A stretch of DNA of 64,000 nt from Myroides pelagicus. Lineage in GTDB: Bacteria > Bacteroidota > Bacteroidia > Flavobacteriales > Flavobacteriaceae. Below the pieces are notes generated by a model, which worked only from the letters and a program-made list of their open reading frames with translations, did not search any database and had not been told where the DNA came from. This document shows, in pieces, positions 25,970 to 34,962 of this stretch. The position numbers and the translations under genes are program-made. Location of the stretch: NCBI RefSeq assembly GCF_009711055.1, contig NZ_WMJY01000014.1, forward strand, positions 1-64,000. Reading direction: 5' to 3'. Numbering within the stretch: the stretch's first letter is position 1; each line of letters opens with the position of its first letter.

Positions 25970-26349
25970 TGATGGAAAAGACAATAAGTGAATTAGATAA
26001 TTATTATTTAAAAAAGGAAGAACCCTTGCGAGGCTGTTTATTATCACTCAGGAAATTAATCTTAAAACAAGACAAGCAAGTATGGGAGACAACCAAATGG
26101 GGGGGGCCTTGTTTTATGTATAGAAATCGGATGTTTTGTTTTTTGGCTATTGATAAAAAAAGCAAAAATCCTTATTTATTATTGGTAGAAGGTAATCGCT
26201 TAACTAATCCTCTTTTGGAGACTGGAAATAGAACCCGAATGAAATCTTACCCTGTAGCCTTAGAGGAAGATATTGCTGTAGTAATAGTTGAGGAGATTAT
26301 ACAAGAAGCACTAGCTCTTTATTGGAATGGAATTGTCAGTACAAAATAA
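25969..26349 (+). CDS. DUF1801 domain protein
   Basis: A 126-residue protein of the DUF1801 (YdhG-like) family, with VWETTKWGGPCFMYRNRMFCFLAI near the middle and the basic pocket typical of this fold. The role of the family is not known; some members occur next to regulators and GyrI-like proteins, as here. It is coupled to the preceding gene by a one-base overlap. Confidence 0.82.
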   Translation: MMEKTISELDNYYLKKEEPLRGCLLSLRKLILKQDKQVWETTKWGGPCFMYRNRMFCFLAIDKKSKNPYLLLVEGNRLTNPLLETGNRTRMKSYPVALEEDIAVVIVEEIIQEALALYWNGIVSTK

Positions 26350-26353
26350 AAGT

Positions 26354-26406
26354 AAAAGCCGTTTTTCTTCCTTGAAATTTAATTCTCAAAGATAAAAGCG
26401 GCTTTT
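26354..26406. terminator. Convergent terminator
   Basis: AAAAGCCG (26354-26361) pairs with CGGCTTTT (26399-26406); the arms extend inward with one mismatch through TTTT/AAAA. It separates the DUF1801 gene from the convergent gap gene. Confidence 0.7.
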
Positions 26407-26412
26407 GCTTAT

Positions 26413-27420
26413 TTACTTTTTAATTGAATCAATATAGCTTATAAGGTCTATTAATCGTGAGGAATAGCCAATTTCATTGTCATACCAACCAACGACTTTA
26501 ACCATTTTATCGAGAACAGAAGTTAATTGAGCATCAAATAGACATGAATGGGTATTGCCTAAAATATCGACAGATACAATAGGGTCTGTTGTGTAGTCAA
26601 GTATTCCCTTTAGCGATGTTTCGGAAGCTGTCTTGAAGGCTTGATTGATCTCTTCTATGCTAACTTCTCTTTTGACGTAGCACGTAATATCAGTCAGTGA
26701 CCCGTCGGGTACAGGTACGCGAATCCCACCACCACCAATTTTTCCTTCGTATTCTGGAAAGATTTTAGTTAGTGCCTTTGCTGCACCAGTAGTTGTCGGA
26801 ACAATTGACTGTGCGGCCCCTCTAGCTCTTCTCAAATCTTTGTGTGGTTGATCGTGTAGGCTTTGATCGGTTGTATACGAGTGTACTGTCGTGATATAGG
26901 CTTGTTCCATACCACATAGCTCTTTAATGACTTTAACCATTGGAGCTGCATTGTTTGTCGTACAACTAGCATTCGAAACGATGAGTTCTTCTCCAGTAAG
27001 TATATCGTGATTTACTCCAAGTACTATAGTCTTTATTTTGTTATCTTCAGGAGGTACTGATAGTATTACGCGTTTAGCACCTTGTGTAAGGTGTAGTTCA
27101 AGTGATTCGTATGTTTTTCTACGACCAGTTGCTTCTATGACATAGTCAATTGATAGAGTTCCCCAGTTTAGGTTATTAATTTCAGATTCTCTGAAGAATG
27201 GGATTCGTTTTTTATCGACGATGATGTGATGTTCATCGTGTGAAACTTCTTTATTTAAGATACCATGAATACTATCGTATTTTAATAAGTGAGCCATTGT
27301 TTTAGCATCTGCTAAATCATTAATGGCTACAACTTCAATATTTGGGTGATCCAAAAGAAGTTTAAAAAGGTTTCGACCAATACGGCCAAACCCATTAATC
27401 GCTATTTTTATTTTACTCAT
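26413..27420 (-). CDS. gap: Type I glyceraldehyde-3-phosphate dehydrogenase
   Basis: A 335-residue tetrameric glycolytic enzyme making 1,3-bisphosphoglycerate. The NAD motif INGFGRIGRN is at 8-17 and Asp35 contacts the adenosine ribose, implying NAD use. The catalytic Cys153 is in ASCTTNNAAP and His180 in ITTVHSYTTDQ. The C-terminus WYDNEIGYSSRL is standard. In ASCTTN-AAP the residue usually Cys or Gly is Asn156. The gene follows lipA on the same strand, separated by a hairpin. Confidence 0.97.
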   Translation of the reverse strand: MSKIKIAINGFGRIGRNLFKLLLDHPNIEVVAINDLADAKTMAHLLKYDSIHGILNKEVSHDEHHIIVDKKRIPFFRESEINNLNWGTLSIDYVIEATGRRKTYESLELHLTQGAKRVILSVPPEDNKIKTIVLGVNHDILTGEELIVSNASCTTNNAAPMVKVIKELCGMEQAYITTVHSYTTDQSLHDQPHKDLRRARGAAQSIVPTTTGAAKALTKIFPEYEGKIGGGGIRVPVPDGSLTDITCYVKREVSIEEINQAFKTASETSLKGILDYTTDPIVSVDILGNTHSCLFDAQLTSVLDKMVKVVGWYDNEIGYSSRLIDLISYIDSIKK

Positions 27421-27429
27421 AAAATGCAG

Positions 27430-27462
27430 AAAAAAGAAGAAGGTCGCGGAAAACGCGACCTT
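27430..27462 (-). terminator. Hairpin between lipA and gap
   Basis: AAGGTCGCG and CGCGACCTT form a perfect 9-bp GC-rich stem with a 5-base loop. On the minus strand it is followed by TTCTTCTTTTTT. It lies downstream of lipA and only about 20 bases before the gap start, so it may be a terminator, a partial terminator, or a 5-prime leader element of gap. Confidence 0.7.
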
Positions 27463-27469
27463 GTGTATT

Positions 27470-28342
27470 TTATAAAAGGTGTTTTTGAGCTCTGTATGAC
27501 GAGCGTACTAATGCACCGCTCTCTACGTGTCTGAAACCTAAGTCTAACCCTATTTCTTCGTATTTTTTGAATTGTTCTGGTGTGATAAATTCTTTTACAG
27601 GTAAGTGTTTTTTACTTGGTTGTAAATATTGACCAACCGTTAGTACATCTAAATTTACTCCTCTTAAATCATGCATTGTTTGGATTACTTCCTCTTCAGT
27701 TTCTCCTAAACCTAACATGATACCTGATTTTGTTCTGTTTATCCCTTGATCTTTTAAGTATTTTAATACTTCTAGACTGCGATCGTATTTAGCTTGAATA
27801 CGAACTTCTCTGGTTAGACGGCGTACTGTTTCCATGTTGTGAGAAACGATTTCAGGAGCAACTTCGATAATTCGGTCGATGTTATTTTCCATTCCTTGAA
27901 AATCGGGAATAAGCGTTTCCATAGTAGTCCCTGGACTGATACGACGAACTGCATCAACTGTCTCCGCCCAAATAATAGATCCTCCGTCTTTTAAATCATC
28001 TCTATCTACACTCGTGATTACGGCGTGTTTGATTTTCATCAACTTAATAGATCGTGCTACTTTTTCTGGTTCGTCCCAATCTACTGTTTCAGGACGTCCC
28101 GTTTTTACACCACAGAACCCACATGAACGCGTACAGACATTACCTAATATCATAAACGTTGCGGTTCCCTCTCCCCAGCATTCTCCCATATTTGGACAAC
28201 TACCAGAAGTACATATTGTGTGTAGTTTATACTTATCTACTAATCCTCTTAGCTCCGTATATTTTTTCCCCGTAGGAAGCTTTACACGTAGCCATTTTGG
28301 TTTGCCTTTCGGCTGTATATTTGAGTCTAAGATTGTATCCAT
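27470..28342 (-). CDS. lipA: Lipoyl synthase
   Basis: A 290-residue radical SAM enzyme that inserts two sulfurs into octanoyl groups on lipoyl domains. The auxiliary 4Fe-4S cysteines are C44, C49 and C55, and the radical-SAM CX3CX2C cysteines are C70, C74 and C77 in [11 protein letters not shown]. The late [14 protein letters not shown] and the final VRSSYRA with its conserved Ser are also present. Length and motifs are standard. No lipB lies nearby. Confidence 0.98.
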   Translation of the reverse strand: MDTILDSNIQPKGKPKWLRVKLPTGKKYTELRGLVDKYKLHTICTSGSCPNMGECWGEGTATFMILGNVCTRSCGFCGVKTGRPETVDWDEPEKVARSIKLMKIKHAVITSVDRDDLKDGGSIIWAETVDAVRRISPGTTMETLIPDFQGMENNIDRIIEVAPEIVSHNMETVRRLTREVRIQAKYDRSLEVLKYLKDQGINRTKSGIMLGLGETEEEVIQTMHDLRGVNLDVLTVGQYLQPSKKHLPVKEFITPEQFKKYEEIGLDLGFRHVESGALVRSSYRAQKHLL

Positions 28343-28664
28343 ATTTTTGATCTTTCAAACCACAAATATACTTATTCTATTGGTTAAAATAAACACTTTT
28401 AGCTTTGATTTGTTAATCCTACCCTGTCAGATGTAGGATTACCTCATTCAGGGTGTTTTTGTAGGGAGGTGTCGATAGTAATCATAGGGTGGATTGCATA
28501 AAAACCGATTTTTTTGTGGAGTATTTTAACTATTTGATTAGTAAATAATCGGGAGGTATAGTTACTTTTTTATTTTATATTTTTTATGATTTAACGGAAA
28601 AATAAACGTGTTAATTTGTCAGAAAGTGATAGAAAAGGTATCTTCGCTAACAAATTTTTAAACA
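28343..28664. other. Divergent intergenic region between lipA and nhaA
   Basis: A 322-base gap. Minus-strand TATATTTG (complement of 28363-28370) is the likely lipA -7 box. A perfect 9-bp inverted repeat, TAATCCTAC (28414-28422) with GTAGGATTA (28433-28441), forms a hairpin or operator. A short GGGAGGTG word near 28464 echoes the stem-loop at 30.2 kb. Confidence 0.5.
28616..28646 (+). promoter_or_regulatory. nhaA promoter
   Basis: TTG (28616-28618), a 20-base spacer and TATCTTCG (28639-28646), one mismatch from TANNTTTG. It lies 18 bases before the nhaA ATG. Confidence 0.5.
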
Positions 28665-30020
28665 ATGGAAAACAATATTAAATTATCTCCTGCAGATAAA
28701 TGGATAACTAAACCAGTCAATCGATTTATGAGTAAATCTACCTCAGGTGGTATTGTTCTCTTTGTCGCTGCTGTTTTTGCTATTTTTATGGCTAATTCAC
28801 AATGGGCAGAAGCTTATATGGGCTTTTGGGATGATAACCATATTGGTTTTACGTTAAATGATATGACCTTAAATCACTCTTTGAAACATTGGGTTAATGA
28901 TGGTTTAATGGCTATCTTTTTCTTTGTGGTAGGATTAGAATTAAAAAGAGAATTGACTACAGGTGAATTGTCTTCTCCTAAAAAAGCAATGTTGCCAATC
29001 ATTGCAGCTATAGGAGGTATGATTGTACCTGCTTCAATTTATTTAATTTTTAATGGTGGAACGGATGCAGCACATGGTTGGGGAATACCGATGGCTACCG
29101 ATATTGCCTTTGCTTTAGGGGTTTTATTTTTGCTAGGTGATCGCGTTCCTACTTCACTTAAAGTGTTTTTGACAGCTTTAGCTATTGCAGATGACTTGGG
29201 TGCTGTTTTAGTAATTGCTATTTTTTATACAAGTGACTTATCTTTGGTTAACTTAGGGATTGGTCTTGGATTTTTCGGTTTACTTATTTTGAGTAATTTA
29301 TTAGGTATCCGAAATATGATTTATTATGCCATTATCGGTATTGTAGGTATTTGGTTAGCCTTTTTATTATCTGGTGTACACGCAACAATTGCTGCTGTAT
29401 TAGCTGCATTTGCTATCCCGTCTACTGCCCGTGTTCAAGAGTCTTATTTTGTAGCAAAGATGAGTAAACTTCGCGAGCGTTTCCGCAGCATTGACCCAGA
29501 TAATAGCATTCCTGATCTTACGGGTGAGCAAATGGAGTGTGTGATGGATATGAAGTCCTTAACTAAGGATAGTTTGCCGCCAGCCATACGCTTAGAACAT
29601 AGTATGCATAACTTTGTTTCATTCTTTGTTATGCCTGTATTTGCTTTAGCCAATGCAGCAATTCCAATCCATTTAGGAGAGGGCGGATTGAGTGCAGTGA
29701 CTCTTGGAGTAGCTTTCGGACTTTTATTAGGGAAAGTCATAGGTGTTGCTGGTTTAACAGGACTATTGATTAAGTTAAAACTAGTTCCTATGCCTAAAGG
29801 AATGACGTATTTGAATTTATTGGGATTAGGGTTTTTAGCCGCTATCGGATTTACAATGTCATTGTTTGTTACTGAGTTAGCGTTTGATATCAATGTACAC
29901 CCAGACTTTCCAGATCAAGCCAAGCTAGGTATTTTAATTGCTTCAGGACTTGGTGGTGTCATCGGTTATATCCTCCTATTTATGTGTGGAAAGAAAACGA
30001 CAATTTCAGAAGAGGAGTAG
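28665..30020 (+). CDS. nhaA: Na+/H+ antiporter NhaA
   Basis: A 451-residue inner-membrane antiporter with about 12 helices. The DD ion-binding pair is in ALAIADDLGAVLVIAIFY and the unwound helix region reads GWGIPMATDIAFALGVL. It exports sodium or lithium in exchange for protons. It is longer than E. coli NhaA (388 residues) because of a charged insertion (about 255-310, KMSKLRERFRSID), common in Bacteroidota. It ends in a perfect hairpin terminator. Confidence 0.96.
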   Translation: MENNIKLSPADKWITKPVNRFMSKSTSGGIVLFVAAVFAIFMANSQWAEAYMGFWDDNHIGFTLNDMTLNHSLKHWVNDGLMAIFFFVVGLELKRELTTGELSSPKKAMLPIIAAIGGMIVPASIYLIFNGGTDAAHGWGIPMATDIAFALGVLFLLGDRVPTSLKVFLTALAIADDLGAVLVIAIFYTSDLSLVNLGIGLGFFGLLILSNLLGIRNMIYYAIIGIVGIWLAFLLSGVHATIAAVLAAFAIPSTARVQESYFVAKMSKLRERFRSIDPDNSIPDLTGEQMECVMDMKSLTKDSLPPAIRLEHSMHNFVSFFVMPVFALANAAIPIHLGEGGLSAVTLGVAFGLLLGKVIGVAGLTGLLIKLKLVPMPKGMTYLNLLGLGFLAAIGFTMSLFVTELAFDINVHPDFPDQAKLGILIASGLGGVIGYILLFMCGKKTTISEEE

Positions 30021-30042
30021 AATAGGTTTTTAAGATATATGT

Positions 30043-30076
30043 AAGAGCCTTGTGAGAAATCACAAGGCTCTTGTTC
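30043..30076 (+). terminator. nhaA terminator
   Basis: AAGAGCCTTGTG (30043-30054) and CACAAGGCTCTT (30061-30072) are exact complements around a 6-base loop, 22 bases past the stop. Confidence 0.85.
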
Positions 30077-30157
30077 GTTTTTATATGGTGGCGGACTTAG
30101 CTTTATTGAATGGTTAAATGTTTTGAATGCCTTTTGGGGACATCTCTTTTTCCGAAT

Positions 30158-30280
30158 GATCGGGATATGATTAGGAGGTGGTCGGGATATGGTCGGGATA
30201 TTAAAGGTATAAATATCCTGATCACCTCCCTATGACTTTCCTATTATTAGGTTATCATTAGGAATAGGTGAAAACACCTA
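30158..30280. repeat. Repeat-built stem-loop cluster
   Basis: Three copies of a G(A/G)TCGGGATAT word start at 30158, 30180 and 30191. The second lies in a 17-bp stem: positions 30174-30190 pair with 30213-30229 without a break if two G-U pairs are allowed. Further on, CCTATT (30240-30245) faces AATAGG (30263-30268), and TAGGTG (30265-30270) pairs with CACCTA (30275-30280) around AAAA. No ORF covers it. The base composition differs from the surroundings. It may be a dispersed repeat or an RNA. Confidence 0.5.
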
Positions 30281-30462
30281 GAAAAAATTTTGGTTGAAAG
30301 TTTTTATCTAAAAAGGAAGTGAAGAATTATTTGATAATTTCTAATTATCAAGGTGAATAGGTAAAGGTAAATACGGTGAAAATGGAGAGGAGAATTCGTT
30401 TTTTGCTATTAAAATGTGGAGATATGAAAAGCTCTTGTTATGAGTAATTTCATTTGGTATAA

Positions 30463-30494
30463 TTGTTAGAAACATGTTTTATGATCTCTAACAA
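30463..30494 (+). promoter_or_regulatory. Inverted repeat beside the ABC-F promoter
   Basis: TTGTTAGA (30463-30470) and TCTAACAA (30487-30494) are perfect complements with a 16-base centre. They end five bases before a perfect TATATTTG -7 box (30499-30506), a position suited to an operator. Confidence 0.45.
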
Positions 30495-30540
30495 ATAGTA
30501 TATTTGCAACTTAATTCAAAACATAGATACATACAGTTAT

Positions 30541-32172
30541 ATGATCACAGTAAATGATATTTCGGTTCAGTTTGGCGGTACTACTTTATTTAGTGGAGTC
30601 AACTTTTCGATTAATGAAAATGACAAAATCGCTCTTATGGGAAAGAACGGAGCGGGAAAATCTACGCTATTAAAAATAGTAGCCGGAGTAAATAAACCAT
30701 CTACAGGTAATATTTCTGCACCCAAAGATGCAGTGATTGCTTATTTGCCACAGCACTTACTGACAGAAGATAATTGTACAGTAATGGAGGAAGCATCTAA
30801 AGCTTATGCTCAGATCTTTCAAATGAAGAAGGAAATTGATGACATTAATGAAGAATTGACTGTCCGTACAGATTACGAAAGTGATGCGTATATGAAGTTA
30901 ATCGAACGTGTATCTGAATTAAGTGAAAAATTCTATTCTATCGAAGAAGTAAATTATGAAGCAGAGGTAGAAAAAATATTAAAAGGATTAGGTTTTCTTA
31001 GAGAAGATTTTAATCGTCCTACATCTGAGTTCAGTGGGGGGTGGAGAATGCGTATAGAGTTAGCTAAAATTCTTTTGCAGAAACCAGATTTAATCTTGTT
31101 AGATGAGCCGACGAACCACATGGATATTGAGAGTATAGAGTGGTTAGAAGATTTCTTAATTAATCAAGCGAAAGCAGTAATGGTAATTTCCCATGACCGT
31201 GCTTTTGTCGATAATATAACTAATCGCACTATAGAAGTGACGATGGGAAAAATCTATGACTATAAAGCTAAATATTCTGACTATCTAGTATTGCGTCAAG
31301 ATAGACGTGCTCATCAGCTTAAGGCGTATGAAGAGCAACAAAAAATGATTGCTGAAACGACGGAGTTTATTGAGCGTTTTAAAGGAACCTACTCAAAAAC
31401 ACTACAGGTACAATCACGAGTGAAAATGCTTGAGAAGTTGGAACTTATAGAAGTTGATGAGATTGACAACTCAGCGTTGCGTTTGAAATTTGCACCAGCA
31501 GCTCGCTCTGGACAATATCCAGTTGTAGTAAAAGATATGTCAAAAGCGTATGGTGACCACGTAGTATTTAAAGATGCGAATGTCGTTATTGAAAGAGGAC
31601 AAAAGGTTTCTTTTGTAGGAAAGAATGGAGAAGGAAAATCGACGATGATTAAGGCTATCATGAAAGAGATAGATTTTCAAGGAGATGTGGAAATAGGACA
31701 CAATGCTCAGATAGGATATTTTGCACAAAACCAGGCCTCTCTATTAGATGAAAATTTAACAATCTTTGAAACAGTAGATCGTATAGCAGAAGGAGATATT
31801 CGTACACAAATCAAAAATATCTTAGGAGCATTTATGTTTTCGGGCGATGATATTCACAAGAAAGTAAAAGTATTATCAGGAGGGGAGAAGACTCGACTAG
31901 CTATGGTGAAGTTGTTGTTAGAACCTTATAATGTTTTAATTCTCGATGAACCTACAAACCACTTAGATATGAAGACGAAAGATATTATCAAGGAAGCACT
32001 ACGCGAGTTTGAAGGAACAGTTATTCTAGTATCTCACGACCGTGATTTCTTAGATGGATTAGCAGAGAAGGTTTTTGAATTTGGAAATAAACGAGTGAAA
32101 GAACACTTTGAAGATATTAAAGGTTTTCTTGCAAATAAGCGCATGGAGAGTCTGAGAGAGATAGAAAAGTAA
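30541..32172 (+). CDS. ABC-F family ATPase
   Basis: A 543-residue protein with two ABC domains and no membrane helices. Each has a Walker A (GKNGAGKST near the start, GKNGEGKST in the second half), a signature (EFSGGWRMRIELA and LSGGEKTRLAM) and a DEPTNH Walker B. The linker between domains is a charged helical hairpin. ABC-F proteins bind the ribosomal E site and relieve stalls or give ribosome protection. It is most like the housekeeping YbiT/EttA kind, but I cannot exclude antibiotic resistance. Confidence 0.94.
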   Translation: MITVNDISVQFGGTTLFSGVNFSINENDKIALMGKNGAGKSTLLKIVAGVNKPSTGNISAPKDAVIAYLPQHLLTEDNCTVMEEASKAYAQIFQMKKEIDDINEELTVRTDYESDAYMKLIERVSELSEKFYSIEEVNYEAEVEKILKGLGFLREDFNRPTSEFSGGWRMRIELAKILLQKPDLILLDEPTNHMDIESIEWLEDFLINQAKAVMVISHDRAFVDNITNRTIEVTMGKIYDYKAKYSDYLVLRQDRRAHQLKAYEEQQKMIAETTEFIERFKGTYSKTLQVQSRVKMLEKLELIEVDEIDNSALRLKFAPAARSGQYPVVVKDMSKAYGDHVVFKDANVVIERGQKVSFVGKNGEGKSTMIKAIMKEIDFQGDVEIGHNAQIGYFAQNQASLLDENLTIFETVDRIAEGDIRTQIKNILGAFMFSGDDIHKKVKVLSGGEKTRLAMVKLLLEPYNVLILDEPTNHLDMKTKDIIKEALREFEGTVILVSHDRDFLDGLAEKVFEFGNKRVKEHFEDIKGFLANKRMESLREIEK

Positions 32173-32559
32173 TCGTAGATAAAAAAAAGGAGATCAATAG
32201 ATCTCTTTTTTTATGTGATATACTCAATGTCGAATTCATTGTAGAAAGAAAAAAGAGCGATTTTAAAGTGGGGAATCTAACGTGAGAAGCAATGAATGTA
32301 CTTACCCACTTACTTAATGAAATATGGTATGTAATTTGAGGGGGTGTAAGAGCGTTAAGTAATTTATTCTACTTTATAAAAGTAAGAGATAAGTAAGGTT
32401 TGTTTTTCTGAAATTTAAGGAAGGAATAATAAGTGTTTTCTTATTTATAACTTTATTTTTGAATAAAATAGTTTAATTTTATGCGGAATTCTATGTTTTT
32501 GATTTAAGATGAAATAATCACGGTAAAATATAGAGATTTTAACTATCAAATAGCAAGTA
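32173..32559 (+). other. Intergenic region before the efflux operon
   Basis: A 387-base gap. Besides the ABC-F terminator it holds TATTTTTG (32454-32461), a perfect -7 box that would give a 95-base leader for the efflux operon. I see no regulator gene and no other structured element. Confidence 0.5.
32183..32214 (+). terminator. Terminator of the ABC-F gene
   Basis: AAAAAAGGAGATC (32183-32195) pairs with GATCTCTTTTTTT (32200-32212) with one wobble and a 4-base loop, 10 bases past the stop. Confidence 0.88.
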
Positions 32560-33951
32560 ATGAAAGGACTGAATTTAGGGAAAATTCTAACATTGGCAGG
32601 TGGAGGTATTCTTTATATGTTTACTTCAAATGCACTACAAGCACAAACAATGAGTTTTCAGGAGGCATATGAAATTATGCATCAAGAAAACAGTGCTTTA
32701 AAGGCGGTTGAAAAACAGGAAGAAATACATGAATACGAATGGAAAGCAGCAAAAGGACTACGGTATCCAACTGTAAAAGCATTTGGAGTAGGTATGTACT
32801 TGGATCGCTCAATAGGTGCAGACTTGAATGGATTGCGCAATGGAATAGGAGATTTTATTCATTTGCCAAATCCTGAATTACTAGGTGATTGGAGTTTTTC
32901 TTTTAATAAGAGAGATATGGCAGTTGGAGGTTTTATGGTGACATGGCCTTTGTATACTGGAGGCAAAATAAATGCAGCAGTAAAAGCAAAGAGTTTGCAG
33001 AAGGAGATGGGAGAGAAGGATCTTGAGACTAAAAACAATCAATTGATTTCGGAATTAGCTCAACGCTATTATGCTGTAAAGTTGGCTGATGAAGCGGTTA
33101 AGGTAAGAAAAGAAGTATTAGTCGGCATGGAACATCATTTACACGATGCTACTAAGTTAGAGGAGAATGGAATGATTGCACCTGTGGAGCGTTTGTACGC
33201 TGATGTTGCCGTATCTGAAGCTAAGCGTCAACTAGATGGTGCACAAAAAGATATTGCGTTAGCACGCACAGCATTGGCTAATACCTTAGAAATGGACGAA
33301 GTACCAGAAGAATTAGTGAGTGATTTTTTTACCGTTGAAGCTTTGGAGGCGTTAAGTTTCTATAAAGAATCTGCTTTGCGGTATTACCCATTATTGCAAA
33401 AGTTAGTATTACAAAAGGAATTAGCCGAACAAGGAGTTAAAGCTAAAAAATCGGCATATTATCCAACGGTAGCTGCATTTGGTCAAAGTATATTAGTACA
33501 CAATAATCCGATGAAAGCAGGTATGTTGTATAACAACGACAATGTATGGGTAGTGGGAGTAGGAGTGTCTTATACTTTATTTGAAGGATTTAGAAATAGA
33601 AATGAAATCAAGGCAGCTAAGGCTACGAAGGAAAGTGTTGAATTATTTGAAACAAAGGCTCAAAACGATATTCAAATGCTAGTGACTAAGCTGTATCAAG
33701 ATATAGAGAAACAACAAGAACAAATCAATAATCTGTCAATACAAGTGAAATTAGGCGAAGAATTATTGAGGGTACGTTCAAAGGCTTTCACAGAAGGATT
33801 TGCTACATCGACTGATGTGGTAGATGCAGAAATGAAGTTGTCAGGAATTAAATTACAGAAGCTACAGGCATATTATAATTATGCTGTAAATGTGGCGTCC
33901 TTATTGGAATATTCGGGATTAAGTAAAGAGTTTATAAAATACGCAAAATAA
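32560..33951 (+). CDS. TolC-family outer-membrane efflux protein
   Basis: A 463-residue protein with a signal peptide (ALQA-QT, cleavage near residue 28). The mature part repeats long helices and contains the TolC-type IAPVERLYADVAVSEA region and the end NVASLLEYSG. It forms the trimeric outer-membrane channel of a type I or tripartite pump. First gene of a four-gene operon with HlyD and two permeases, 14 bases from the next start. Confidence 0.92.
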   Translation: MKGLNLGKILTLAGGGILYMFTSNALQAQTMSFQEAYEIMHQENSALKAVEKQEEIHEYEWKAAKGLRYPTVKAFGVGMYLDRSIGADLNGLRNGIGDFIHLPNPELLGDWSFSFNKRDMAVGGFMVTWPLYTGGKINAAVKAKSLQKEMGEKDLETKNNQLISELAQRYYAVKLADEAVKVRKEVLVGMEHHLHDATKLEENGMIAPVERLYADVAVSEAKRQLDGAQKDIALARTALANTLEMDEVPEELVSDFFTVEALEALSFYKESALRYYPLLQKLVLQKELAEQGVKAKKSAYYPTVAAFGQSILVHNNPMKAGMLYNNDNVWVVGVGVSYTLFEGFRNRNEIKAAKATKESVELFETKAQNDIQMLVTKLYQDIEKQQEQINNLSIQVKLGEELLRVRSKAFTEGFATSTDVVDAEMKLSGIKLQKLQAYYNYAVNVASLLEYSGLSKEFIKYAK

Positions 33952-33965
33952 TACTAGGATAAAAG

Positions 33966-34952
33966 ATGAAAAATAAAGCAGTTAGTGCACTTATAGGGGT
34001 AGTTGTAGTCATATTTATATTTATGATTTCAATATGGTATATGGCAGGTGAACAACCGTCGTATATTCAGGGACAAGTAGAAGCGACTCAAATAAATGTA
34101 GCCTCTAAAATTCCGGGACGTATTGATGCGATTTATGTAAAAGAAGGAGATAAGGTAAAAGAAGGTCAAGTGTTGTTGCAAATCAGTACGCCTGAAATAG
34201 ATGCTAAGTTAGCGCAAGCAGAATCTGTACAACAAGCAGCCCAAGCCATCGATAATAAAGCAAAAAAAGGAGCCAGAGAAGAAGAAATACAAGCTGCGTA
34301 TAATATGTGGCAACAAGCGAAAGCAGGGGCAGATTTTGCGGCTACAACTTATGCGAGAGTCGAGAATTTATACAATGAAAAGGTGTTGCCTGCTCAGAAG
34401 AAAGATGAAGCCTATACAAAATATAGAGCTGCTCAAGAAGTAGAAAAAGCGGCACACTCACAATATAAAATGGCACAAAAGGGTGCACGTGTAGAAGATA
34501 AGCAAGCTGCAATGGCTAAAGTACATCAAGCGATGGCTGTAGTTGATGAAGTGAAAATACTAAAAGCAGAAGGAGAATTAAAAGCACCTCAATCTGGAGA
34601 GATACTTACAATTATGCCGAATAAAGGGGAGATAGTTAATGCGGGTTATCCAGTGGTTAATTTGGTAGATTTATCTGACGTTTGGGTATATTTCAATATA
34701 AAAGAAGACTTGATGCCTTATTTCAAAATCGGCACAAAAATCACAGCTTCGTTTCCTGCATTAGGAGGTGAAGAAGTAGAATTAGAAGTGAAGTATATTG
34801 CTGCGCAGGCAGATTATGCTACGTGGAGTGCAACAAAAGCAAAAGGAGATTTTGATATGAAGACTTTCTTGATTAAGGCGTATCCTGTGAAAAAGGTAGA
34901 AGGATTGCGTCCAGGAATGAGTGCTTTGGTTGTAGAGAGTAGTTTGAATTAA
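33966..34952 (+). CDS. HlyD-family membrane fusion protein
   Basis: A 328-residue adaptor with one N-terminal membrane anchor (about 7-28). Its biotinyl-lipoyl-like barrel has VASKIPGRIDAIYVKEGDKVKEGQVLL, followed by a long helical hairpin of coiled-coil character (about 75-195), the return LKAPQSGEILTIMPNKGEIV, and the C-terminal beta domain. It bridges the permeases to TolC across the periplasm. It is co-transcribed with both flanking genes. Confidence 0.94.
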   Translation: MKNKAVSALIGVVVVIFIFMISIWYMAGEQPSYIQGQVEATQINVASKIPGRIDAIYVKEGDKVKEGQVLLQISTPEIDAKLAQAESVQQAAQAIDNKAKKGAREEEIQAAYNMWQQAKAGADFAATTYARVENLYNEKVLPAQKKDEAYTKYRAAQEVEKAAHSQYKMAQKGARVEDKQAAMAKVHQAMAVVDEVKILKAEGELKAPQSGEILTIMPNKGEIVNAGYPVVNLVDLSDVWVYFNIKEDLMPYFKIGTKITASFPALGGEEVELEVKYIAAQADYATWSATKAKGDFDMKTFLIKAYPVKKVEGLRPGMSALVVESSLN

Positions 34953-34962
34953 TTAGAGCAAG

